Shown here: in pieces, positions 32,287 through 38,367 of the stretch
Layout: the number at the start of each line of letters is the position of its first letter
Position numbering within the stretch: the first letter of the stretch is position 1
Source of the DNA: Candidatus Brevibacterium intestinavium
GTDB taxonomy: Bacteria > Actinomycetota > Actinomycetes > Actinomycetales > Brevibacteriaceae
Reading direction: 5' to 3'
DNA length: 38,367 nucleotides
NCBI GenBank assembly: GCA_019117545.1
Contig: DWZN01000191.1
Location: 1 to 38,367, forward strand
The notes under the pieces: model-generated
The model's input: the letters and a program-made list of their open reading frames with translations, nothing else
What the model was told of the DNA's origin: nothing
The model's database searches: none
Position numbers and translations under genes: made by a program

Positions 32287-33661
32287 TCGAGCCGGAGAGC
32301 GCGGCTTCATCGAAGACGATGTCCGCGCCCGTCTCGGGCAGGCCGGCTCCTCTCAGCGAGGCGCCGTTCGTCTCCTTCATGAACAGGGCCGCAATGAAGC
32401 CGATGAGGCAGGCGCCCATGATGAAGTAGGCGGGGACGATGGTGTTTCCCGTCGCGCCGATGATCGCCTCATTCGCCGAGGGGGCGGTGCCGCCGAAGAG
32501 AGCGGTCGAGACGTTGTAGGAGATCGCGAAGCCGGCGAAGCGCACGGGGCCGGGGAACATGGCCGGGAAGGTCGCCGAGATCGTCGAGATCTGTGGAATG
32601 TAGAGGATCCCGAGCACTGCCAGCCCGATCAGTGCCCAGACGAATCCGCTGGCCATGAGCATGAACATCGGGATGGCCGCGACGAACAGGCCGATGAGCG
32701 AGAAGAACCACATCGGTCTGCGGCCCAGCTTGTCCGAGAGCATGCCTCCGAAGGGGATGAGCAGCATCATGAAGGCCTGAGCCAGGAACATCACGGTCAG
32801 CGAGGCATTCGCTCCCATTCCGACGGGGCCCTGCAGGTAGGAGGGCATGTACGACAGCAGCGTGTAATTGACGACGTTGACCGCCACGACCATTCCGCCG
32901 AGGATGAGCAGCTGCTTCCAGTAGTCGGAGAAGAGGATGCGGAAGACGTCCTTGACCGACTTGTCCTGCTTGGTCTCGTCGAGCTCTTCGTAGACCGGCG
33001 ACTCGTCGAGCTGGGTGCGCATATAGAGGCCGACGACGCCGAGCACGCCTGCGAAGATGAACGGGACCCTCCAGGCCCAATCCATCATCGCCTGTTCACC
33101 GAATCCGAGTTGGAGCAGGAGGACGAAGAGGGAGCCGGCGGCCATTCCGGCCAGAGTGCCGAATTCGAGGAAGCTGCCGAAGAACCCACGCCGCCGATCG
33201 GGAGCGTATTCGGCCATGAAGGTCGCGGCGCCTCCGTACTCGCCTCCGGAGGAGAATCCCTGGATGACGCGCAGCAGCACGAGGATGATCGGGGCTGCGA
33301 CGCCGATCGTGGCATAGCTGGGCAGCAGAGCGATGCAGAAAGTCGATCCGGCCATGAGGAGGATGGTCAGCGCCAGCACCCGTTTGCGGCCGAGCCGGTC
33401 TCCCATCGGCCCCCAGACGATTCCGCCCAGCGGACGGAAGATGAAGGAGACGGCGAAGGTCAGCAGGGCGAGGAGCTCGCCGTGGCTGCCGGGGAAGAAA
33501 TGCTGGGTGATGTAGACGATCGAGACGGCGTAGAGGCCGTAGTCGAACCATTCGGTCGCATTGCCGAGGGCCGAAGCGGTGACCGCTTTGCGCACCGTCC
33601 CGAGATCGGGCTCGGCCGGGGATGATGGTATCGCGGATCCTGAGGTATCGGGGATGCTCAT
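32282..33661 (-). CDS. MHS-family (ProP/KgtP-like) metabolite:H+ symporter, MFS
   Basis: The 459-aa protein has 12 likely membrane spans. The metabolite:H+ symporter hallmarks are ASALGNATEWFDYGLYA in TM1, the loop GPMGDRLGRKRVL after TM2, RVIQGFSSGGEYGGAATFMAEYAP after TM4, and a second loop GGMLSDKLGRRPMWF. Substrates of the family are osmolytes, dicarboxylates, tricarboxylates or aromatic acids; none can be chosen here. The ATG at 33661 is used because GGAGGAATTC precedes it directly. The ATG at 33673 overlaps that ribosome site. It lies in the acyl-CoA catabolic region, so uptake of the pathway's acid substrate is a reasonable guess. No copy of the shared operator was found upstream. Confidence 0.92.
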   Translation of the reverse strand: MSIPDTSGSAIPSSPAEPDLGTVRKAVTASALGNATEWFDYGLYAVSIVYITQHFFPGSHGELLALLTFAVSFIFRPLGGIVWGPMGDRLGRKRVLALTILLMAGSTFCIALLPSYATIGVAAPIILVLLRVIQGFSSGGEYGGAATFMAEYAPDRRRGFFGSFLEFGTLAGMAAGSLFVLLLQLGFGEQAMMDWAWRVPFIFAGVLGVVGLYMRTQLDESPVYEELDETKQDKSVKDVFRILFSDYWKQLLILGGMVVAVNVVNYTLLSYMPSYLQGPVGMGANASLTVMFLAQAFMMLLIPFGGMLSDKLGRRPMWFFSLIGLFVAAIPMFMLMASGFVWALIGLAVLGILYIPQISTISATFPAMFPGPVRFAGFAISYNVSTALFGGTAPSANEAIIGATGNTIVPAYFIMGACLIGFIAALFMKETNGASLRGAGLPETGADIVFDEAALSGSK

Positions 33662-33833
33662 GAATTCCTCCATTTATGCGGACCACCTGGTGGTGGGCCT
33701 AGTTGCGAACCGAATCCACGGTACGAGCCTGCGTTCAGGCTCTCAATGTGAAAATCGTGTCAAATCAACGGCGTGTCACTGTTGGATTTGCCTCGAAATG
33801 GGTTGCTGACCAGGAGGAATGATCTCTGGAGTG

Positions 33834-33874
33834 ACCTCAGAGGTGACAAGTTTTCTTCACAGGGAACAGTGAAG
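33834..33874. promoter_or_regulatory. two adjacent inverted repeats upstream of the MHS transporter
   Basis: ACCTC-A-GAGGT (33834-33844) and CTTCAC-N8-GTGAAG (33855-33874) lie 170-215 bp upstream of the transporter start, in a stretch less GC-rich than its surroundings. They may be operators or parts of a lost gene's regulatory region. Confidence 0.3.
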
Positions 33875-33968
33875 TTATCGTTACGGGAATACGGTTGACA
33901 GAAAGTCGATTCGGTGACTGAATTTGATCGTTTCTGATCGGCGGGTATGATTCGGGCTCGATCGCTTC

Positions 33969-34155
33969 TTAAGCGCCTTTCCGACCCTGTGTCCGCTCTC
34001 CGTTCTCGTCGATCCAACTCCACCCGCTGGGCAGCGGTGCCCAGGCTGCAACCTCGCGGTCTTCTTTGGAGCTGTCGGCGAGTACGACGACGTCTTCGGC
34101 CCGGTCGGCGATGAGCTCCTTGGTCCGTGCCTCGGACGGGTGAAGGGGGTGTTTG
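33969..34155 (-). pseudogene. C-terminal remnant of a DeoR-family transcriptional regulator
   Basis: On the minus strand one frame reads LHPSEARTKELIADRAEDVV, then VLADSSKEDREVAAWAPLPSG, then a short tail and TAA at 33969-33971. The pattern E-x-x-TK-x-x-x-x-x-x-A-x-x-V-x-VLADSSK is that of the DeoR/GlpR C-terminal sensor domain near its end. The rest of the regulator, including its HTH, is absent. Coding similarity stops at the edge of the long inverted repeat at 34156. DeoR regulators often control sugar or polyol dehydrogenase genes such as the one next door, so this may be its lost regulator. Confidence 0.55.
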
Positions 34156-34223
34156 GGCGATTTCGCGGGAGAAGAATGACGAAATTCTTCCGAATTCCTA
34201 CACTCTTCTCCCGCGAAATCGCC
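34156..34223. repeat. 23-bp inverted repeat with 22-bp centre
   Basis: The left arm (34156-34178) and right arm (34201-34223) are inverted copies with a single mismatch; the outer 20 bp pair perfectly. The left arm begins GGCGATTTCGCGGG. Inside, GAAGAAT (34171-34177) and ATTCTTC (34184-34190) allow an alternative smaller hairpin. It lies between the dehydrogenase 3' end and the DeoR remnant. No T-run follows on either strand. It may be a long terminator, a MITE-like element or a recombination scar. Confidence 0.8.
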
Positions 34224-34235
34224 AACGTGGTTCTC

Positions 34236-34256
34236 CGGCTCCTCATGTCGGAGCCG
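34236..34256 (-). terminator. hairpin after the butanediol-dehydrogenase-like gene
   Basis: CGGCTCC (34236-34242) pairs with GGAGCCG (34250-34256) across a 7-nt loop, 10 bp beyond the gene's stop on the minus strand. There is no T-run, so it is a possible terminator together with the larger repeat that follows. Confidence 0.4.
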
Positions 34257-34265
34257 TCCCGGTGC

Positions 34266-35327
34266 TCAGGCTCGCGGGTCGACGATGATCTTCACGTGCT
34301 TCTCGTTGTTGTCGATGAGCTCGTCGAATCCGCCGGTGATGAGCTCGTCGAGACCGATTCGCGCGGTGATGAATGCCGACAGGTCGATCTTGCCGCTTTC
34401 GGCGAGTTCGATCGTCGCCGGGTGGTCGCCTGAATAGCCGATCGTTCCGCGCAGGTCGATCTCCTTGAGGACGAGCTTCGGCATGTCCACTTTTGGTTTG
34501 TGGCCCCAGATCGAGACGTTGACGATGACGCCGCCCGGGCGGACCGCGTCGAGGAGCATGTCGAGGACGACCGGCACCGAGGAGCATTCGAAGCCGACAT
34601 CGGCACCTCGGCCGCCTGTGCGCTCGCGGACGGCCTCCGCGACGTCGCCGTCGCGGGGATCGAAGACCTCATCGGCGACTCCGGTCGACAGCGCCATCGA
34701 CTTCCTGGCCTCGGAGAGCTCGGAGATGTAGACGGTGAGGCCTTCGGCCTTGAGAACGGCTGCGGTGAGCAGTCCGATGGGGCCGGCGCCGCCGACGATC
34801 GCGACCTGACCGGATTGCGCCTGGGAGCGGACGTAGGCGTGATGGGCGACCGAGAGCGGCTCGATGAGCGCGGCCTGGTCGAGCGGAACGCCCTCGATCG
34901 GATGCACCCAGCGCCGTTGCACCACGATCTTCTCGGCAAGGCCGCCTCCGCGACCGCCGAGGCCGATGAAGTTCATGTCCTTGGACAGCTGGTAGCTCTG
35001 TCCGATGCTGGTGTCGACGTCATCGGCGATGATATAGGGCTCGACGACGACGGTCTGGCCGACCTCGAGGTCGGTGACGCCTTCGCCGAGGGCGGTGATC
35101 GTTCCTGAGAATTCGTGGCCCATTGTCACCGGAGCCGACTCCCCGGAGATCGGGTGCGGATGGCCTGCGGGTGGGACGAAGATCGGCCCCTCGAGATACT
35201 CGTGCAGGTCGGTGCCGCAGATTCCGCACCATGCGACATCGATCGCGACTGTGCCCGGGAGCAGATCGGGCTCGGGGATGTCCTCGATCCTGATGTCCTG
35301 GCGGTCGTAGAAGCGTGCTGCTCTCAT
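34266..35327 (-). CDS. zinc-dependent 2,3-butanediol dehydrogenase-like alcohol dehydrogenase
   Basis: The 353-aa medium-chain dehydrogenase has the N-terminus MRAARFYDRQDIRIEDIPEP, WCGICGTDLHEYLEGPIF (Cys37 as catalytic zinc ligand), APVTMGHEFSG (His71, Glu72), ALIEPLSVAHHA, and VGGAGPIGLL for NAD binding. This series closely follows B. subtilis-type (R,R)-butanediol dehydrogenase, including the DLHEYLEGPIF block. It would interconvert acetoin and 2,3-butanediol or oxidise a related polyol. The ATG at 35327 follows AAGGAGGAATC, a near-perfect ribosome site. It is divergent from the copper ATPase gene (177 bp between starts). A DeoR remnant lies beyond its 3' end. Confidence 0.9.
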   Translation of the reverse strand: MRAARFYDRQDIRIEDIPEPDLLPGTVAIDVAWCGICGTDLHEYLEGPIFVPPAGHPHPISGESAPVTMGHEFSGTITALGEGVTDLEVGQTVVVEPYIIADDVDTSIGQSYQLSKDMNFIGLGGRGGGLAEKIVVQRRWVHPIEGVPLDQAALIEPLSVAHHAYVRSQAQSGQVAIVGGAGPIGLLTAAVLKAEGLTVYISELSEARKSMALSTGVADEVFDPRDGDVAEAVRERTGGRGADVGFECSSVPVVLDMLLDAVRPGGVIVNVSIWGHKPKVDMPKLVLKEIDLRGTIGYSGDHPATIELAESGKIDLSAFITARIGLDELITGGFDELIDNNEKHVKIIVDPRA

Positions 35328-35468
35328 GATTCCTCCTTCGAGACGGTGGAGAGCCGCGGGCCGGCGGATCCGGATGGAACGTCGGTGGTCTGTCACAGCG
35401 GCTCCTTCGATCACAGTACGACGCAATGATGAGAGTTGCTTCGGATCGCACAGTGGCGGGGATCACCG

Positions 35469-35497
35469 TTGAAACATACCCTATGGGGGTATAGATT
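35469..35497 (+). promoter_or_regulatory. promoter with CsoR-like operator for the copper ATPase
   Basis: -35 TTGAAA (35469-35474), a 17-bp spacer and -10 TAGATT (35492-35497) form a good promoter. The spacer is filled by the palindrome ATACCC-TATGG-GGGTAT (35476-35492), the form of copper-sensing CsoR operators. The -10 ends 7 nt before the ATG at 35505, so the transcript should be leaderless. Confidence 0.75.
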
Positions 35498-35504
35498 GAT
35501 GGTT

Positions 35505-37730
35505 ATGGAACCGTATGAGACTCACCGGCATCAGGGCGCTGAAGCGGTCACAGCTGCTCAGCGCGAACACTCCGATCAGTCCGGCCACGAAGCCCACGAC
35601 GATCACGTGGACCACAACGGGCATCCTGGCCACAACGGACATCCTGGCCACGACGATCACCTGCGTCATGCTGATCACTCGGAGCACTCGGGCCATGAGG
35701 GGCACTCGGGCCACGCTGGGCATTCGGGCCACGGCGGTCATGCCCATCACGTGGCGCAGTTCCGGCGCCTGTTCTGGATCATGCTCATCATCGCCGTCCC
35801 CGTGGTCGCCTTCAGCCCGATGTTCGGTCACCTCCTCGGCTATGAGGTCCCCGATACGGGGGTGCTCGGCGTCCTCCGTTGGCTCTCGCCGATCCTCGGC
35901 ACGGTCATGTACTTCTGGGGCGGCAAACCTTTCCTGACCGGCGGCCTCGACGAGATCAAGGGCCGCAGCCCAGGAATGATGCTGCTCATCGCCTTGGCCA
36001 TCACTGTCGCCTTCCTCTCCTCCTGGGGCTCCTCGCTCGGGCTGCTGGACCCCCAGCTCGACTTCTGGTGGGAGCTGGCGCTGCTGGTCGTGATCATGCT
36101 GGCCGGGCATTGGATGGAGATGCGATCACTGGCGCAGACCACCTCGGCGCTGGACAGCCTCGCCGCGCTCCTTCCCGATGAGGCGGAGAAGGTCGTCGAC
36201 GGTGAGACGGTGAGCGTGCCCCCGGACGACCTCGAAGTCGACGACATCGTCCTGGTCAGGCCCGGCTCCGCGGTCCCCGCCGATGGCCGGGTGATCGAAG
36301 GGTCGGCGAGCATGGACGAATCCATGGTCACCGGCGAGTCGACGACTGTGCGCCGCAGCGAGGGCGACGCCGTCGTCGCAGGAACCATCGCGACCGATTC
36401 GGGCCTGCGGCTGCAGATCACGGCCACCGGCGATGACACGGCGCTGGCCGGGATTCAGAAGCTGGTCTCCGATGCGCAGAATTCGTCCTCGCGTGCTCAG
36501 CGGATCGCCGACAGGGCATCGGCGTGGCTGTTCTGGTTCGCACTCGGGGCAGCGGTCATCACGGCGATCGTCTGGTCGCTGCTCGGCATGCCGGACTCCG
36601 CTGTCGTGCGCACGATCACCGTCCTCGTCATCGCCTGTCCCCATGCCCTGGGCCTGGCGATCCCGCTGGTGGTCTCCATCGCCACCGAGCGCGCCGCCCG
36701 CGCCGGAGTGCTCGTCAAGGACCGCCTGGCGCTCGAGACGATGCGCACGGTCGATTCCGTGCTCTTCGACAAGACGGGCACCCTGACCATGGGCGAACCG
36801 ACCGTCACCGGTGTCGAAGCGCTCGAGCGCAGCGAGGACGAAGTGCTCGCCCTGGCCGCCGCGGCCGAGGCCGACAGCGAACATCCCTTGGCTCGCGCCA
36901 TCGTCCGTGCGGCCGAAGAGCGAGGACTCGACGTGCCGTCTGCCGCCGACTTCTCCTCTTCGCCTGCGGTCGGTGTCAGAGCCGAGATCAACGGATCCAC
37001 GGTCGAGGTGGGTGGTCCCAAACTGCTCGAGAAGCACAGTGCCTCCGAAGTCGCCGCTGCCGATCGGTGGCGCAGCGAGGGCGCCATCATCCTGCACGTG
37101 ATCGAAGCAGGAGCGGTCATCGGCGCGCTCCGTCTGGCTGATGAGATCCGCCCGGAGTCCCGCGATGCCGTCGACGCCCTGCATGCCCTGGGCGCGCAGG
37201 TGGTCATGATCACCGGGGACGCCGAGGCAGTGGCCCGGTCGGTCGCCGCTGAGCTCGGCATCGATCGCGTCTTCGCCGGCGTTCACCCTGCAGACAAGTC
37301 CGCGAAGGTGAGCGAACTGCAGAACGAGGGCAGCCGGGTTGCGATGGTCGGAGACGGGGTCAACGACGCACCCGCACTGGCACAGGCCGATGTCGGCATC
37401 GCCATCGGCGCCGGGACGGATGTGGCCATCGGTTCGGCTGGAGTCATCCTCGCCTCCGACGATCCGCGGTCAGTCCTGTCGATCATCGAACTCTCGCGCG
37501 CGACGTACCGGAAGATGAAGCAGAACCTGTGGTGGGCCGCCGGGTACAACCTGCTGTCCGTGCCTCTGGCGGCGGGAGTCCTCGCACCGATCGGTTTCGT
37601 CCTGCCGATGAGCGTGGGGGCGATCCTCATGTCGCTGTCGACGATCGTGGTCGCTTTGAATGCCCAGCTGCTGCGTCGCCTCGACCTGGCACCTGAGGTC
37701 TCCGTCCAACGAGCCGGCCACGGCAGGTGA
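35505..37730 (+). CDS. CopB-type copper-transporting P1B ATPase with periodic His-rich N-terminus
   Basis: The 741-aa P-type ATPase has TGES at 277-280, CPH at 378-380 in the transport-site helix, phosphorylation motif DKTGT at 422-426, SEHP at 458-461 and a later GDGVNDAPAL. CPH in place of CPC is the mark of the CopB (P1B-3) group, which exports Cu2+/Cu+ or Ag+. The first 82 residues hold 23 His. From residue 28 to 79 every third residue is His. There is no CxxC heavy-metal domain. The start at 35505 is chosen because the promoter fits a leaderless transcript there; an ATG at 35499 and a further upstream start are alternatives. Copper-responsive control by CsoR is inferred from the operator; no csoR gene is in the window. 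Confidence 0.93.
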   Translation: MEPYETHRHQGAEAVTAAQREHSDQSGHEAHDDHVDHNGHPGHNGHPGHDDHLRHADHSEHSGHEGHSGHAGHSGHGGHAHHVAQFRRLFWIMLIIAVPVVAFSPMFGHLLGYEVPDTGVLGVLRWLSPILGTVMYFWGGKPFLTGGLDEIKGRSPGMMLLIALAITVAFLSSWGSSLGLLDPQLDFWWELALLVVIMLAGHWMEMRSLAQTTSALDSLAALLPDEAEKVVDGETVSVPPDDLEVDDIVLVRPGSAVPADGRVIEGSASMDESMVTGESTTVRRSEGDAVVAGTIATDSGLRLQITATGDDTALAGIQKLVSDAQNSSSRAQRIADRASAWLFWFALGAAVITAIVWSLLGMPDSAVVRTITVLVIACPHALGLAIPLVVSIATERAARAGVLVKDRLALETMRTVDSVLFDKTGTLTMGEPTVTGVEALERSEDEVLALAAAAEADSEHPLARAIVRAAEERGLDVPSAADFSSSPAVGVRAEINGSTVEVGGPKLLEKHSASEVAAADRWRSEGAIILHVIEAGAVIGALRLADEIRPESRDAVDALHALGAQVVMITGDAEAVARSVAAELGIDRVFAGVHPADKSAKVSELQNEGSRVAMVGDGVNDAPALAQADVGIAIGAGTDVAIGSAGVILASDDPRSVLSIIELSRATYRKMKQNLWWAAGYNLLSVPLAAGVLAPIGFVLPMSVGAILMSLSTIVVALNAQLLRRLDLAPEVSVQRAGHGR

Positions 37731-37742
37731 GGAGTCGGTGAA

Positions 37743-37776
37743 GGCGAGGACACGGGCCAGAGCTCGTGGCCTCGCC
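37743..37776 (+). terminator. hairpin after the copper ATPase gene
   Basis: GGCGAGG-A-CACG (37743-37754) pairs with CGTG-G-CCTCGCC (37765-37776), with one mismatch and a 10-nt loop, 13 bp after the stop. No T-run follows, so a Rho-independent terminator is likely but not certain. Confidence 0.5.
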
Positions 37777-37869
37777 GGCTCCGGGCCGACCGGCAAGATG
37801 GCGACAGCCGGATGGAATAGGCTGGACTGATGCTCCGCCGCTGATGACGGGGCGCTGACTGAGGAGTCC

Positions 37870-38367
37870 ATGATGCCGTTCGGCCCAGACGTGTCGCTGT
37901 CTGCCGGGCCGAGGGCGGATGAGTTCGTCCTCCGCCCCATCACCGCCGCCGATGCCCGACTCGACTGTGAAGCCGTGATGGACAGCCGCGAGTATCTGCG
38001 ACAGTGGGAGCAGTCGACCTGGCCGGAAGACGATTTCACGGTCGCCGACAATCAGAGCGACCTCGTCGACCACGAACGATGGAACTCCGAGAACCTCGCA
38101 TTCACCTATACGATCCTCGACCCGAGCGAATCCCGATGCCTCGGCTGCGTGTACATCCTTCCCCGGACGCGACGTTCCTCAGCCGCAGCGAGATCAACCC
38201 GACAGCCGAAGGCGCGGGGGAATGGTCGGACATCGACGCGGCCGTCTGTCACTGGGTTCGCAGGCGGGAGATGGACGCAGGGATGGATGCGACCGTGCTG
38301 ACCGAACTGGAAGAATGGATCCGACAGGAGAGGGGATTCGACCGCATCGTATTCGTCACGAACGACC
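37870..38367 (+). pseudogene. GNAT-family N-acetyltransferase, apparent frameshift, 3' end outside window
   Basis: The first frame (37870 to about 38163) encodes FVLRPITAADARLDCEAVMD, REYLRQWEQSTWPEDDFT and AFTYTILDPSESRCLGCVYILP, the front of a GNAT-like acetyltransferase. It then becomes Arg/Ser/Pro-rich nonsense and stops at 38301. From 38163 the frame shifted by one base continues the same family: PDATFLSRSEINPTAEGAGE, then HWVRRREMDAGMDATVLTEL and ERGFDRIVFVTND, up to the window edge. One missing C in the CCCC run at 38161-38164 would join them. This is a real frameshift or a sequencing error. A GAGGAG ribosome site precedes the start. Substrate unknown. Confidence 0.8.

Noticed and set aside
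32287..33625. Plus-strand open frame of almost 500 codons opposite the MHS transporter
   Set aside because: It is a Glu/Asp/His/Arg-rich shadow of a clear 12-TM transporter.
35586..35741. CRISPR-like or satellite DNA from the short repeats in the copper ATPase gene
   Set aside because: The repeats are in-frame codons of the His-periodic tail; there are no spacers or constant direct repeats.

Overview
This is a high-GC chromosomal stretch from an actinomycete. The evidence is near-continuous coding on both strands, GTG starts, TANNNT -10 elements placed for leaderless transcripts, an actinobacterial-type inositol-3-phosphate synthase, an IdeR/DtxR-like iron box, and a MetP/MetS-like importer with a tiny second subunit. 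Overall content resembles Brevibacterium or a related Micrococcales genus, but that placement is inference. I saw no tRNA, rRNA, CRISPR array or intact insertion sequence.

Layout. 1-9.3 kb is mainly housekeeping: the C-terminal part of the RNA helicase HrpA (cut by the window edge), a small membrane protein, release factor 3 (prfC), ino1, another membrane protein, an AbgT-family transporter and a Bax-inhibitor-1 family protein. 9.5-17.7 kb is a nutrient-uptake and catabolism block. It holds an NSS transporter with a 39-aa partner, a DapA-family lyase plus aldehyde dehydrogenase operon, a LysR regulator, a small unknown protein, and a three-gene unit of a one-TM small protein, an SSS sodium symporter and a soluble unknown protein. 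17.7-24.6 kb has a tight VOC/AraC divergent pair, the remains of two ABC transporter operons fused by a deletion (an iron-box-controlled siderophore-type ATPase joined to half of a peptide-type ATPase), and an SbcD/SbcC-like (YhaO/YhaN-like) nuclease-ATPase pair.

24.6-33.7 kb is an acyl-CoA catabolic island. A minus-strand operon encodes an APH-type kinase, an SDR, an ACAD10/11-type acyl-CoA dehydrogenase and an acyl-CoA synthetase. This is the enzyme set of 4-hydroxyacid (levulinate/Lva-type) degradation. A divergent quinone oxidoreductase-like gene and a second acyl-CoA dehydrogenase flank it. The operon and the second dehydrogenase carry almost the same 18-bp palindromic operator at their promoters, so one regulator, not in the window, probably controls both. 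An MHS-family metabolite:H+ symporter follows.

33.7-38.4 kb holds a degenerate stretch with a DeoR-family C-terminal remnant and a long inverted repeat. After it come a 2,3-butanediol-dehydrogenase-like gene, a CopB-type copper ATPase with a strictly periodic His-rich N-terminus behind a CsoR-like operator, and a GNAT acetyltransferase gene with an apparent frameshift that runs off the window.

The most interesting items are the Lva/ACAD11-like operon with its shared operator, the chimeric ABC ATPase under an iron box, the (HxxH)-periodic metal-binding tail of the copper pump, and the three-gene symporter unit with its unexplained soluble partner.
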